Below, in pieces: positions 9,151 to 17,833 of a stretch of DNA of 64,000 bases. The DNA comes from an uncultured Muribaculaceae bacterium (lineage in GTDB: Bacteria; Bacteroidota; Bacteroidia; Bacteroidales; Muribaculaceae): assembly GCA_910587075.1 (NCBI GenBank), contig CAJUKE010000011.1:1-64000 (forward strand), written 5' to 3'. Position 1 is the first letter of the stretch. Each line of letters opens with the position of its first letter. The notes beneath the pieces were generated by a model. The model had not been told where the DNA came from. It saw only the letters and a program-made list of their open reading frames with translations, and made no database searches. A program made the translations under genes and the position numbers.

Positions 9151-9193
9151 GCTCGGCTTTCGCCTCGCCACAGTGGCGAGGCGAAAGCCGAGC
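9151..9193. repeat. REP-like perfect hairpin beside the RAYT gene
   Basis: A 21-bp left arm (9151-9171, starting GCTCGGCTTTCGCC), one unpaired A at 9172, and an exactly complementary right arm (9173-9193). It lies 47 nt upstream of the RAYT start and 8 nt beyond the glycosyltransferase stop at 9202. With no T-run it is a poor intrinsic terminator. RAYT genes are typically flanked by REP hairpins that the enzyme recognises, so this is a natural substrate candidate. I found no second copy in the window. Confidence 0.8.
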
Positions 9194-9201
9194 TAAAGAG
9201 T

Positions 9202-10281
9202 TTAGGAGGGTGAAGAGGAAGAAGGAGAGGAGGGAGAGGAGGGAGAGGAGGGAGAGGAGGGGGAAGAGGGGGCGGGAGGGAACGGGAGGGCGCTGAAGGT
9301 TTTGCGGCGGAGGAGGTAGTAGGAGAGGATGACGTTGCGGCGCTGGAGGGGTTCGCGGAGGAGGTTTCGGTCGGGGTGGGTGGTGTAGAGGCGGCGCATA
9401 CGACGGAAGTCGCGGTGGGCCTTGAGGATGGCGCGGGCGTTGGCGAAATCCAGGGAGGCCATAAATTTGAACCAAGCGATGGTGTCGAGGAGCCGCCGGC
9501 GCAGAAGGGTACCGAATAGGTCGCGGCGGGGTATGTTCTTATGCAGCAACAGGAGGTTGTTGCGGAAGTTGAGGTAGGTTTTCCGCGGGTTGGAGGCGGG
9601 GAGCGAGCCGCCTCCGAGATGGTAGACACTCGAAGCGGGCACAGCGTCGACGGTGTAGCCCGCGAGCTGTATGCGCCAGCAGAGGTCGATTTCCTCCATA
9701 TGGGCGAAGAATTCCTTATCGAGCCCCCCTACCCTCTCGTAAAGGTCGGAGCGGGTCAGCAGCGCCGCCCCGGAGGCCCACATAACCTTCATTGGCGTGT
9801 CGTACTGGCCGCGGTCGGCCTCGGTGGTGTCGAAAATGCGTCCGCGGCAATAGGGATAGCCGTCGCGGTCGAGCAGCCCTCCGGCCGCCCCAGCGTATTC
9901 AAACGAGCCCTTATCCCTGTAGCTTAATATTTTCGGCTGACAGGCTCCGCACTCAGGGTGCTCGTCCATATAGGCAGCGAGCGGCTCCAGCCACCCCGAA
10001 GGCACCTCAACGTCGGAGTTTAGGAGCAGCGTCAGTGGGTAGCGCGTGGCCGCGATGGCGCGGTTGTAACCCTCGGCGAAACCGTAATTCTCGTCGAACG
10101 CGAGTACCTTTACGCCCGGAAACTCCTCCCGGAGCACCGCGAGCGATTCATCGGTACTGCCGTTGTCGGCCACTATCACGTCGGCCAATCCGGCATCGGT
10201 ATTGGCAACCACTGAGGGGAGGAACTCGCGAAGCAGTTTCGCCCCGTTCCAGTTAAGGATGATTACCGCTATTTTTTTCAT
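9202..10281 (-). CDS. family 2 glycosyltransferase
   Basis: Membrane-associated GT-A fold enzyme that adds a nucleotide-sugar residue, similar to rhamnosyltransferases of cell-surface polysaccharide synthesis. The 359-residue protein starts MKKIAVIILNWNG, has the nucleotide-binding DNGSTDES (39-46), the DXD equivalent NSDVEV (88-93) and the acceptor-side motif EEIDLCWR (196-203), then amphipathic C-terminal helices. The last 25 residues are a Ser-Pro-Ser tail encoded by a purine-rich 9-bp microsatellite (about 9205-9270) and may vary in length between strains. It starts 12 nt after tatC and probably shares the tat transcript. The sugar donor cannot be told from sequence. Confidence 0.9.
   Translation of the reverse strand: MKKIAVIILNWNGAKLLREFLPSVVANTDAGLADVIVADNGSTDESLAVLREEFPGVKVLAFDENYGFAEGYNRAIAATRYPLTLLLNSDVEVPSGWLEPLAAYMDEHPECGACQPKILSYRDKGSFEYAGAAGGLLDRDGYPYCRGRIFDTTEADRGQYDTPMKVMWASGAALLTRSDLYERVGGLDKEFFAHMEEIDLCWRIQLAGYTVDAVPASSVYHLGGGSLPASNPRKTYLNFRNNLLLLHKNIPRRDLFGTLLRRRLLDTIAWFKFMASLDFANARAILKAHRDFRRMRRLYTTHPDRNLLREPLQRRNVILSYYLLRRKTFSALPFPPAPSSPSSPSSPSSPSSPSSSSPS
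9205..9272. repeat. purine-rich 9-bp microsatellite at a gene 3' end
   Basis: Tandem copies of a GGAGAGGAG-type unit (plus strand) encode the repeated Ser/Pro tail of the minus-strand glycosyltransferase. The repeat length is a multiple of three, so unit gain or loss keeps the frame. Confidence 0.75.
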
Positions 10282-10293
10282 TTTCTTATTATG

Positions 10294-11118
10294 TCAATCC
10301 TCCTCGGGAGCCTGCTTCGGCACGAGGGTCGCGCTGAACTCCCAGAGCAGATAAATCGGGATGAATACGGCGAAGAGCGTGAAGGGGTCGCCCGTGGGGG
10401 TAATCACCGCGGCGAGCACCATCAGGGCCACTATGGCGTGGCGGCGGTAAAGCGAGAAGAACCGCCTGGTGAGCAGCCCCATGCGCCCTAACAGCCAGGC
10501 CAGCAGCGGAAGCTCGAACACCACGCCCATCAAAAACACTATGGTGATGAATGTGTCGGTGTAGCTGTCGAGCGAAATCACGTTCGGCACCAGATCGCTC
10601 AGCTGATAGTCGGCCAGGAAGCGCACCGTGAGGGGGAACACCAGGAAGTAGCCCGTGCAGACCCCGAGGTAGAACATCACCACCCCGAACATAAACGCCG
10701 CCGAAGCGCCGCGCCGCTCGCGCGGGTAAAGCCCCGGTTTGATGAAGGTCCAGAAGAGATAAATCACCACCGGGAACGAGAGCACCAGCGCGAGCCAGCA
10801 CGTCATCGACATATGGATGAAGAACTGCGACGCGAGCTGGTAGTTGACCAGCTCGACCGAGAAGTCGCCGCCGGGGCCATCAATGGCCCCAGGCCACTTG
10901 GCCGACAGCCACTCCAGCGCACGGTAGGTAGGGAATCCGGGGGTACAGGGGGCGAGAATCACGCCGTTGAAAATCTCCGGCATAAAGGCGAAAAGCGCCG
11001 CGGCAACCACCGCGAACACGGCGATTGCCTTCAGCAGCACGCCCCGCAGAGCGTCGAGATGGTCCCAGAAAGTCATCTCCCCGGCCTGGGCGGGGGAGTT
11101 TCCGACATTATCCGACAT
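10294..11118 (-). CDS. tatC: Sec-independent protein translocase TatC
   Basis: Inner-membrane receptor of the twin-arginine pathway, which binds the signal peptide of folded cargo. The 274-residue protein has the N-terminal MTFWDHLDALRGVLLKA (family HLxELRxR motif), six hydrophobic segments, and the conserved FIKPGLYPRERR stretch between segments. It carries a Bacteroidetes-type extra periplasmic stretch around residues 55-95. tatA is immediately upstream (15 nt), and no tatB is seen, as is usual for this phylum, where TatA is bifunctional. A glycosyltransferase gene follows after 12 nt. Confidence 0.96.
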   Translation of the reverse strand: MSDNVGNSPAQAGEMTFWDHLDALRGVLLKAIAVFAVVAAALFAFMPEIFNGVILAPCTPGFPTYRALEWLSAKWPGAIDGPGGDFSVELVNYQLASQFFIHMSMTCWLALVLSFPVVIYLFWTFIKPGLYPRERRGASAAFMFGVVMFYLGVCTGYFLVFPLTVRFLADYQLSDLVPNVISLDSYTDTFITIVFLMGVVFELPLLAWLLGRMGLLTRRFFSLYRRHAIVALMVLAAVITPTGDPFTLFAVFIPIYLLWEFSATLVPKQAPEED

Positions 11119-11133
11119 AGCGGGCGCTCGCTA

Positions 11134-11376
11134 TCACTCAGCCTTAGCGTTCTTGTCGGCACCGGCATCGTCCTTCTTCCCGACCGGCTTGTTGATTTCC
11201 TCGCTCATATCGTTGAGTCCTTCCTTGAAGCCGCGAATACCTTTGCCGAGGCCGCGCATCAGTTCGGGAATCTTCTTACCTCCGAACAGGAGCAGTACAA
11301 GCAGGGCGATGATGAGCCATTCCCAGCCGCGGAGGCCGCCTAAAAACAGGGGTACAAGAGCGTATATCATGTTCAT
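11134..11376 (-). CDS. tatA: Sec-independent protein translocase TatA
   Basis: Pore-forming subunit of the Tat system. The 80-residue protein has one N-terminal transmembrane helix (WEWLIIALLVLLLFGGKKIP), the FGGKKIPEL hinge, an amphipathic helix (MRGLGKGIRGFKEG) and a charged tail. First gene of the tatA-tatC-glycosyltransferase operon, with a promoter element at 11402-11409. Confidence 0.96.
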   Translation of the reverse strand: MNMIYALVPLFLGGLRGWEWLIIALLVLLLFGGKKIPELMRGLGKGIRGFKEGLNDMSEEINKPVGKKDDAGADKNAKAE

Positions 11377-11401
11377 ATCGTATGGTTGTATTGTCAGAGT
11401 G

Positions 11402-11409
11402 CAAAATTA
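11402..11409 (-). promoter_or_regulatory. -7 element for tatA-tatC
   Basis: The minus strand reads TAATTTTG, matching the Bacteroidetes TAnnTTTG element, 26 nt upstream of the tatA start. A clear -33 TTG at the usual distance is not evident. Confidence 0.5.
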
Positions 11410-11471
11410 CGACAAAATGAGTAAATTCGCGCTAACAGATTCTCTAAATAACTTTAACGCTTTGACGAGCG

Positions 11472-12251
11472 ATGGCTGAAAGGAAGAAGACAGTGTTTAT
11501 AACCGGGGGCGCTACAGGCATCGGAGCCGCCTCGGTAAAGAAGTTCATAGCCGAGGGGTGGAACGTGGCTTTCGCCGACATCAACGAGGAAGCCGCCCGT
11601 GCGCTGGCCGAGGAGATCGGCGAGCCCGAGCGCCTGATGTTCAGCGTGGCCGACACCCGCGACCGCGAGGCCGTGAAGCGTGCGGTCGATGCCGCCGCGG
11701 AGCGGTTCGGGTGGATCGACAGCGTGTTTGCCAACGCCGGAATCCACCGCCGCAACTCCCTGCTCGACATCACCGACGAGGAGCTCGACCTGATGATACA
11801 GACCAACATCTACGGCACCTTCAACACCCTGCGCGTGGCGGTGCCCCGCCTCATCGAGGCCGGAGGGGGCACGGTGGTCATCAACGCCTCCGACCAATGG
11901 TTCATCGGCAAGGCCAACAGCTTCGGCTACGGCCTCACCAAGGGGGCCCTCGGGCAGATTACCCGCGGCCTCTCGATCGACTTAGGGCAGTACGGCATCA
12001 GGGTTAACGCCGTATGCGCCGGCACGGTGCGCACCCCGCTGGTCGACAGCCTTTTCCAGCGGCTCGAAGCCGCCGACCCGGAGCACGTCAGCGCCGAAAA
12101 ACTCTGGGCCGAGGAGAACGCCCTATACCCGCGCGGCCGCGTCGGGGAGCCGGAGGAGATAGCCGAAGTGGTTTACTTCCTGGCCTCCGACGCCTCAAGC
12201 TTCTGCACCGGGGGACATTTCCTGGCCGACGGCGGGCTGGTGGCCCGCTGA
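11472..12251 (+). CDS. SDR family oxidoreductase
   Basis: Classical short-chain dehydrogenase/reductase of 259 residues. It has the NAD(P) loop TGGATGIG (11-18), Asp at the end of beta-2 (FADIN, favouring NAD), NAG at 88-90, and catalytic Ser140, Tyr153 and Lys157 (FGYGLTKGA). The C-terminus ends FLADGGLVAR, typical of the FabG-like group. Substrate unknown: the neighbours do not point to one pathway. It is divergent from tatA and convergent with the PHP gene, whose stop is 2 nt away. Confidence 0.92.
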   Translation: MAERKKTVFITGGATGIGAASVKKFIAEGWNVAFADINEEAARALAEEIGEPERLMFSVADTRDREAVKRAVDAAAERFGWIDSVFANAGIHRRNSLLDITDEELDLMIQTNIYGTFNTLRVAVPRLIEAGGGTVVINASDQWFIGKANSFGYGLTKGALGQITRGLSIDLGQYGIRVNAVCAGTVRTPLVDSLFQRLEAADPEHVSAEKLWAEENALYPRGRVGEPEEIAEVVYFLASDASSFCTGGHFLADGGLVAR

Positions 12252-12253
12252 GG

Positions 12254-13108
12254 TCAAAGACCCGCGAGCAGCGACAGTGCCTCGGCGCGGGACGCGTCGA
12301 CGAGCGCCGGAACGTGCGCGTCGGAATTGACAAGGATAGTGTTTCCCGCCGCTTTCAGCCGCGCCAGATGGCGCGGCGCGGGGAAGAAGCGCCCTGTCCC
12401 CTCAGGCGCGCCCGCGGGGTGCCCCACGGCGTCGGCCGGAGCGGTTTTGGCGTAAATCTTGGTGTTGACCTCCACGGCCAGGCGGCGCTCGATAATGAGG
12501 TCCACCAATGAATCGACCAGCGAGCGGTACCAGGGTTCCTCCTCGATGCCGGGGCGGTAGGCCGAGGCGTTCATACCGATTTTGTCGAAATGCCCGATGA
12601 AGTCGAACCCGCCCGCCTCGATCATACGGTGGTTCTGCGCGTAGAAAGTCTCCACCACATAGCGTATGTCGCCCCCGAAGAGGGTTTCCATATTGCGACA
12701 GAAGCGTTCGGGGGAGCCGTCGATGTCGACCACCTCCCCGCTCTTTGTCGGGATGAAATGCGCCGAGCCTATGCGGAAGTCGAGCGGCAGCTCCTGAAAA
12801 TACGGGGTCGCGGGTCCCCAGGACTCATCAATAAAGTCAATCTCCATGCCCGCGTAGAAGCGGCAGCGGTCGCCATACTCGCCGCGTATCCGCTCAACTT
12901 CAGCTAAATAGCGGGGCACATTGGCCTCCGACATATTGCAGGGGGAGTAAAACCGCAGGGGGGAGTGTGGCGAGAAACCATAATGGGTGAACCCGCGGGC
13001 CACAACCTCGCGAGCGAACGCCTCCATCTGGGCCCGCCCGTCGCAAAATTCGGTATGTGAGTGAAAACAATAGCGGTCGGAGCCGCCCAATTCCTTTATG
13101 AAATCCAC
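12254..13108 (-). CDS. PHP-family phosphatase, probable histidinol-phosphatase
   Basis: Metal-dependent phosphoesterase of the PHP superfamily, 284 residues. The metal-binding HSHTEFCDG (16-24) opens the domain; further conserved parts are THYGFSPHSPL, GMEIDFIDE, the GSAHF strand, GFDFIGHFDKIG and the final NSDAHVP. The layout matches HisK/HisJ-type histidinol-phosphatase (last-but-one phase of histidine synthesis), but there are no his genes nearby and PHP enzymes act on varied phosphates, so the substrate is inferred. It begins 26 nt after cstA and is probably the last gene of the holA-led operon. Confidence 0.85.
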   Translation of the reverse strand: MDFIKELGGSDRYCFHSHTEFCDGRAQMEAFAREVVARGFTHYGFSPHSPLRFYSPCNMSEANVPRYLAEVERIRGEYGDRCRFYAGMEIDFIDESWGPATPYFQELPLDFRIGSAHFIPTKSGEVVDIDGSPERFCRNMETLFGGDIRYVVETFYAQNHRMIEAGGFDFIGHFDKIGMNASAYRPGIEEEPWYRSLVDSLVDLIIERRLAVEVNTKIYAKTAPADAVGHPAGAPEGTGRFFPAPRHLARLKAAGNTILVNSDAHVPALVDASRAEALSLLAGL

Positions 13109-13134
13109 GATACAACTATTTGGTTAAGAGCCGC

Positions 13135-14583
13135 TCAGTCGGCGGCGAGACGCGCAGCGCCGCGGCGCATGGCCGGAAGCCTCGCGGCGAACCAGCAGAG
13201 GAGCACCGCCGCCGCGCAACCCCCTATGGCGAGCGACAGCGTCGGGTCGAGGGAGAATCCCTCGGGCGCCATAAATATGTAGCTCACAGTAACAACGGTC
13301 ATAAACAGCGCCGGGAGTAGCGTTATGTAGAAGAAACGGCGGTTGCGGGCCAGGTAGACAGTCACGGCCCACAGGGTGAACACCGCCAGCGACTGGTTGC
13401 TCCAGGCGAAATAGCGCCATAGCACCTGGAAGTCGACCATCATCACGGCGAACGTCACCGCGAAGAGCGGCACGCAGATCGCGGCTCGCTTGAGAAACGC
13501 CTTCTGGTCGAGGCGCAGCGTGTCGGCCACTATGAGGCGCACCGAGCGCAGGGCCGTGTCGCCGGTGGTAATAGGCGCTGCGACCACCCCTATTATGGCG
13601 AGCACGCCGCCGAAAGCGCCGAGCCAGCCAATCGAGACATCGTGCACGAGCGTGCCGGGCGTATGGCCTTCGACGGCCATATACTCGGCGAGCTGCTCAT
13701 AGCCACCCGTGAAGGCAATCGCCGCGGCGGCCCATATCAGCGCCACCACCCCCTCGGCCACCATAGCGCCGTAGAACACCGGGCGGGCGAGTTTCTCGCT
13801 CTTGAGGCACCGGGCCATCATGGGCGACTGCGTGGCGTGGAAGCCGGAAATCGCGCCACACGCGATGGAGATGAACAGCATCGGGAATATGGCGTGGGTA
13901 GCGCCCTGCGGGTGGCGGTTATGGAGCCCATCGGCGAGTCCGTCGGGAATCCCGACACCCCCGAAAAGCATCACCCCCATCAGCGCCGCGGCCATAAACA
14001 GCAGCGCGCCGCCGAAAAGCGGGTAAAGCTTGCCTATCAGCTTGTCGATGGGGAGCATCGTCGCGAGAAGGTAGTAGAGGAAAATGGCCACGGCCCAGAA
14101 CGTCACGTCCATATAGCCGGGGGTCATCGAAGCGAGCAGACCCGAGGGGGTGAGCACGAACACCGCGCCCACAAGCACAAGGAGCACCACGGAGAACACG
14201 CGCATCACCTGACGCGCGCCTCCACCCAACTCATTGCCGACAACTTCGGGGAGCGAGACCCCGCCCTGCCGCAGCGAGAGCATCGCGGAGGTGAAGTCGT
14301 GGACCGCCCCGGCGAATATCGTGCCGAACACGATCCACAGGAACGCGGCCGGGCCGAACATCACCCCCATGATGGCGCCGAAAATCGGTCCCACCCCGGC
14401 GATGTTTAGAAACTGTATCATGAACACCTTCCAGGTCGGCAGCGGCACGAAGTCGATGCCGTCGGGACGGCTCATGGCCGGAGTGAGCCGCTTGGGGTCG
14501 ATGCCGAAAACCTTCTCGACGAGAAGGCCGTAAACGAAATATCCGCCGATGAGGATGGCGAGAGAGAGAAGGAAAGTTGTCAT
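13135..14583 (-). CDS. cstA: carbon starvation protein CstA family transporter
   Basis: Inner-membrane peptide/pyruvate-type transporter, 482 residues with about 13 hydrophobic segments. Family stretches seen are MSRPDGIDFVPLPTWKVF, FLNIAGVGPIFGAIMG, DFTSAMLSLRQGGVSLPEV, ISGFHATQSPMMARC and ITTGDTALRSVRLIVAD. It is the short Bacteroidetes type, well below the roughly 700 residues of E. coli CstA. The start codon overlaps the stop of the PD40/TPR gene (ATGA), so the two are translationally coupled. Confidence 0.93.
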   Translation of the reverse strand: MTTFLLSLAILIGGYFVYGLLVEKVFGIDPKRLTPAMSRPDGIDFVPLPTWKVFMIQFLNIAGVGPIFGAIMGVMFGPAAFLWIVFGTIFAGAVHDFTSAMLSLRQGGVSLPEVVGNELGGGARQVMRVFSVVLLVLVGAVFVLTPSGLLASMTPGYMDVTFWAVAIFLYYLLATMLPIDKLIGKLYPLFGGALLFMAAALMGVMLFGGVGIPDGLADGLHNRHPQGATHAIFPMLFISIACGAISGFHATQSPMMARCLKSEKLARPVFYGAMVAEGVVALIWAAAAIAFTGGYEQLAEYMAVEGHTPGTLVHDVSIGWLGAFGGVLAIIGVVAAPITTGDTALRSVRLIVADTLRLDQKAFLKRAAICVPLFAVTFAVMMVDFQVLWRYFAWSNQSLAVFTLWAVTVYLARNRRFFYITLLPALFMTVVTVSYIFMAPEGFSLDPTLSLAIGGCAAAVLLCWFAARLPAMRRGAARLAAD

Positions 14584-15995
14584 TGTTCTTCGAGTCTGAT
14601 GATTTCGTTGCGCATATCCAGGAGCTGTCCGCGGGCCTCGTCAATCTGGGCCTCGGCCCGGAGTATGGCGTCGGTCACGGAGCGGTCACCCTTTGAGAAG
14701 GCCGTGCGGAGCTCGCCGAGCCGTTCGAGCGCGAGGTCGAAGCGGCGCTGCGACTCGACGTAGTCCTTCATCAAGGCCCGCGAGCGGGGCGAGTGGAGCT
14801 GCGAATAGTTGGTGAGCACCCCGCGTCCGGGTACCGACAGCTCGAAGTCGGCCCCTCGTTCCCTACCCGCCCCGGGCTTGATTGCGGCGATGCGGCGCAG
14901 CAGCGGTCGGTAGTCGGCACCCTCCTGCCAGGTCGAGCGAATCGAGCTCAGCGAGGCGCGGGCCAGCAGGTCGGGAGCGTCGGGGCTCACGTTGACCCTA
15001 AGCTCCTGAGGCACGAAGAGATAAATCGTGACCTTGCCGGGGATGCGGTTGCGGTCGGAGGCCCACCACCCGGCCCCGGTAAGCTCGTCGATGGCGAGCA
15101 GGTAATCGTTGTAGGGCGAGTTATAGGGCATGCCTATGTTGGCGGGTTGCAGAAAGTTACCCTCGTCGTCGCACCGCGAGATGAAAATATCGTAGCCGCC
15201 GAGCGAGTTCTCGCCGTCGTTGGCGTAATAGAGGGTTATGCCGTCGGGCATCAGGAAGGGATAGTTGGCGTCGCCACCCTCGTTGAGCTGGTCGCCCAGC
15301 GGGGCGGGTTTCTCCCAGGCGTCGCCGTAGAGCGCTCCCGACGACACCAGGCGGAACACTCCCGCCGTGTCGGGCATCGACCAAATCATCTGGCGGCGGC
15401 TCTCCGGCTCGTAGACAACCGTCGGCTCCGCGGCGGCGAACCCTTCGGGGAGCACCGAGGTCGGCTCGTTTAGCGATCCGCTCTCGGGCGAGAGGCGGTA
15501 GTAGCGGAAAAAGTCATCCGCGTCGACCACCACCGAATCGACTACTTCGAGCTGCTGCACTCGGGCGAGCATATTCTCGGTGCGGAGTATGCGGTCCTCG
15601 ATGTCGCCCGACTGGTCGGGGGCGAGCTGTCGCTTCCCCTTCTTGAGTGTCTTGCGATAGGCTTCGAGGAGCTCGCGGGCATCGTCGAGGCGGTACTGGA
15701 GCACGGCGGCGTTGGCCAGGGCGAGAATGGCCATGCGGTCGCCCTTGCGGCGCCCCTCGGCATACGCGTCGAGCGCCTCGCGGTCGCGGCCGAGCTGCCA
15801 CAGGCAGTCGCCCAGCATGATGTCGGCCTCGGAGTTCTTGGGCTCGGCGGCTATCACTTCGCGGAGCGCGGCCTCGGCGGCAGCGGCGTCGCCGTCCTCC
15901 ATCAGGCGTCGGGCGTCGTCAATTGTCGCCCCCTGGGCCGTGATGGCGCCGCAGAGGGTTAACGACAGCAGTATATGTCTGATTGTCAGTTTCAT
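14580..15995 (-). CDS. periplasmic TPR / PD40 beta-propeller protein
   Basis: A 471-residue exported protein with a signal peptide (ILLSLTLCGAITAQGA), tetratricopeptide-like helices (about 25-130, e.g. EADIMLGDCLWQLGRDREAL), then a PD40-type propeller region (about 190-320) with NDGENSLGGYDIFIS and WWASDRNR, and a C-terminal coiled coil (about 400-471). TPR plus PD40 proteins in Bacteroidetes are usually envelope proteins related to OmpA-family gliding/T9SS accessory proteins such as PorE; here there is no OmpA domain. It lies between holA (13 nt) and cstA (4-nt overlap). Role unknown. Confidence 0.85.
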   Translation of the reverse strand: MKLTIRHILLSLTLCGAITAQGATIDDARRLMEDGDAAAAEAALREVIAAEPKNSEADIMLGDCLWQLGRDREALDAYAEGRRKGDRMAILALANAAVLQYRLDDARELLEAYRKTLKKGKRQLAPDQSGDIEDRILRTENMLARVQQLEVVDSVVVDADDFFRYYRLSPESGSLNEPTSVLPEGFAAAEPTVVYEPESRRQMIWSMPDTAGVFRLVSSGALYGDAWEKPAPLGDQLNEGGDANYPFLMPDGITLYYANDGENSLGGYDIFISRCDDEGNFLQPANIGMPYNSPYNDYLLAIDELTGAGWWASDRNRIPGKVTIYLFVPQELRVNVSPDAPDLLARASLSSIRSTWQEGADYRPLLRRIAAIKPGAGRERGADFELSVPGRGVLTNYSQLHSPRSRALMKDYVESQRRFDLALERLGELRTAFSKGDRSVTDAILRAEAQIDEARGQLLDMRNEIIRLEEQ

Positions 15996-16008
15996 AACAA
16001 TGATATTA

Positions 16009-17067
16009 TCAAAGTTCCACGCCCTTTTGGCCCAGCGGATGCAGAATCCTTACGGCCAGGTCGTTGAGCAGGTCATAGGGGTCTTGCCGGGAGCCTACGC
16101 CCTTGGTGCGGCAGTCGAAGCGGCGTATCTCCTGCACGATTTCAATCGCGTGCCAGGGCCCGTAGTTCCCCATCGCGGCCTTAATGTCCTTTAACTGGCC
16201 GGGCCAGCGGAATCCGAGCTCCTGCATCAGCCCCCGCTCCGAGCGGTCAGTGGCGTAATATGCCGCCAGGAGGTTGGAAAACAGGGTGAAGATGTTGACC
16301 GCCAGCGGTTGCACGGGGTGGTTCTTGGGGTCGGCGCGGAAATAGCGCAGAATCTTCATCACCTTGGCCTCGTCGCGGTTGGCCAGGGCCGACACGAATT
16401 CGAAATTGTTATACTCCTTCGACACCCCGATGTTGCGCTCCACGGCCTCAGGGGTGACCATGGCGCCAGGCCCGAGCGACACGGTGAGCTTGCCCACCTC
16501 GTTGTAGAGCCTCGACAGGTCGGTGCCCACGAAATCGCAGAGCATCGCCAGCGCCTTGGGGTCGACGCTCAGGCCGCGGTCCTTGATGAACTGCGCCACC
16601 TGCGCGCCCACGCGGTCCTCGCGCACCTTGGCCGACTCGAACACCACGCCCCCTCCGGCCTTCATGGCCTTCATGAACTCCGCCCCCTTGGCCTCCTCGC
16701 CGCGGAAGCACACGCAGAGCACCGTGGTGGGCGAAGGGGAGGCGGCATACGCGGCAAGCGCCTTGAGGTAGGCCGCGGCGCCGAAGCGCGGGGGCATGCC
16801 CGACTGCGCCTCGCGGAGTATGACCACCTGCCGCTCGGCCATCATCGGATAGCGGCGGCACGCCTCGACCACCTTGGCGGGCTCGGTCTGCGGGGCGTAG
16901 AGCACCGTGAGGTTGAAATCGCGGTCGGCCTCCGGCACCAGCGCCTCGATGTCGCGCGACAGCTGGTCGATAAAGAAGCCCTCCCTGCCGTGGAGCAGGT
17001 AGACCGGGGCCGGTTTGCCGGCCTTTATTGAGCGTCGCAGGGAATCGAATGTTACCGCTTCTGCCAT
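16009..17067 (-). CDS. holA: DNA polymerase III subunit delta
   Basis: Clamp-loader subunit that opens the beta clamp. The product is 352 residues from the ATG at 17067 (MAEAVTFDSLRRSIKAG). The frame is open 25 codons further upstream, but that part has no family similarity and would cover the promoter element at 17140. Family marks: PVYLLHGREGFFIDQL near 25-40, an AAA+ style N-terminal domain, and the C-terminal collar domain. Head of the minus-strand operon with the PD40/TPR gene, cstA and the PHP gene. Confidence 0.93.
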   Translation of the reverse strand: MAEAVTFDSLRRSIKAGKPAPVYLLHGREGFFIDQLSRDIEALVPEADRDFNLTVLYAPQTEPAKVVEACRRYPMMAERQVVILREAQSGMPPRFGAAAYLKALAAYAASPSPTTVLCVCFRGEEAKGAEFMKAMKAGGGVVFESAKVREDRVGAQVAQFIKDRGLSVDPKALAMLCDFVGTDLSRLYNEVGKLTVSLGPGAMVTPEAVERNIGVSKEYNNFEFVSALANRDEAKVMKILRYFRADPKNHPVQPLAVNIFTLFSNLLAAYYATDRSERGLMQELGFRWPGQLKDIKAAMGNYGPWHAIEIVQEIRRFDCRTKGVGSRQDPYDLLNDLAVRILHPLGQKGVEL

Positions 17068-17139
17068 ACAGAGATCAGGTGTTAGAGGTCGCGTGATTGC
17101 GAAAAGTTTCGTAAATTTACGGAGTTTTTCCCATTCCCG

Positions 17140-17147
17140 CAAAATTA
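17140..17147 (-). promoter_or_regulatory. -7 element for the holA operon
   Basis: The minus strand reads TAATTTTG (TAnnTTTG class), 73 nt upstream of the chosen holA start and 24 nt from the divergent gene at 17171. It supports the shorter holA start. Confidence 0.5.
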
Positions 17148-17170
17148 GCCCACCATACCCTACTTAAAAA

Positions 17171-17698
17171 ATGCAAAGCGCCCGAAAACCCGAAAACGCC
17201 GTCGCGAGGCTCAACCTCCCCCCGATCACCCCGCGGATCACCCGCGGAGCCGACGGGGTGACGCGCATCCTCGACCCCCTGCGAGGGCGCCCCGTGGCGC
17301 TGACCCCCGAGGAGTGGGTGCGCCAGCATTTCGCCGCCTATCTCACCGGCGAGCTCGGCTACCCGCGGGAACTGACGGCCAACGAGGTGTCGCTGCGCCT
17401 CAACGGCACCCTTCGCCGCTGCGACACTGTGGTGTTCACCCGCGAGGGGCTACACCCGCTGGTAATCGTCGAATACAAGGCCCCCTCGATAGCCGTCACG
17501 CAACGCGTGTTCGACCAGATCGCCCGCTACAACATGGTGATGGGCGCGCCCTGCCTGATGGTGAGCAACGGCCTGGCCCACTACTGCTGCCTGCTCTCCC
17601 CCTCCGCCGAACCGGGCCGCCCCCCCTACCGCTTCCTACCCCGCCTCCCGACTTTCGCCGAGCTCCAGGAGCTGGTTTCCCCCGTAAACCGCCCCTGA
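17171..17698 (+). CDS. stand-alone HsdR-N-like PD-(D/E)XK nuclease-fold protein
   Basis: A 175-residue protein matching the N-terminal nuclease domain of type I restriction HsdR subunits. The putative active site is Asp in LRRCDTVVF and Glu-x-Lys in VIVEYKAP, followed by the family QIARYN helix. There is no helicase part and no hsdM or hsdS gene, so it is not a restriction system. Single-domain versions next to holA are common in Bacteroidales, which suggests a housekeeping DNA role rather than defence. It is divergent from holA. Actual function unknown. Confidence 0.85.
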   Translation: MQSARKPENAVARLNLPPITPRITRGADGVTRILDPLRGRPVALTPEEWVRQHFAAYLTGELGYPRELTANEVSLRLNGTLRRCDTVVFTREGLHPLVIVEYKAPSIAVTQRVFDQIARYNMVMGAPCLMVSNGLAHYCCLLSPSAEPGRPPYRFLPRLPTFAELQELVSPVNRP

Positions 17699-17833
17699 AC
17701 CGCGTTCAGCGGGGCACCGCGGCGAAAAAAGCGGGGCGGCGCGAGCGCTGTTTGTGGGGAATTTGCTAACTTCGCGGGAATATCAGGCGTGCGCGCCCCG
17801 CGCGTACGCTATAAGCGCACAACCACGAGTGCA

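Noticed and set aside
17171..17698. Possible type I restriction-modification locus
   Set aside because: Only the nuclease-like N-domain is present; no helicase, methylase or specificity subunit.
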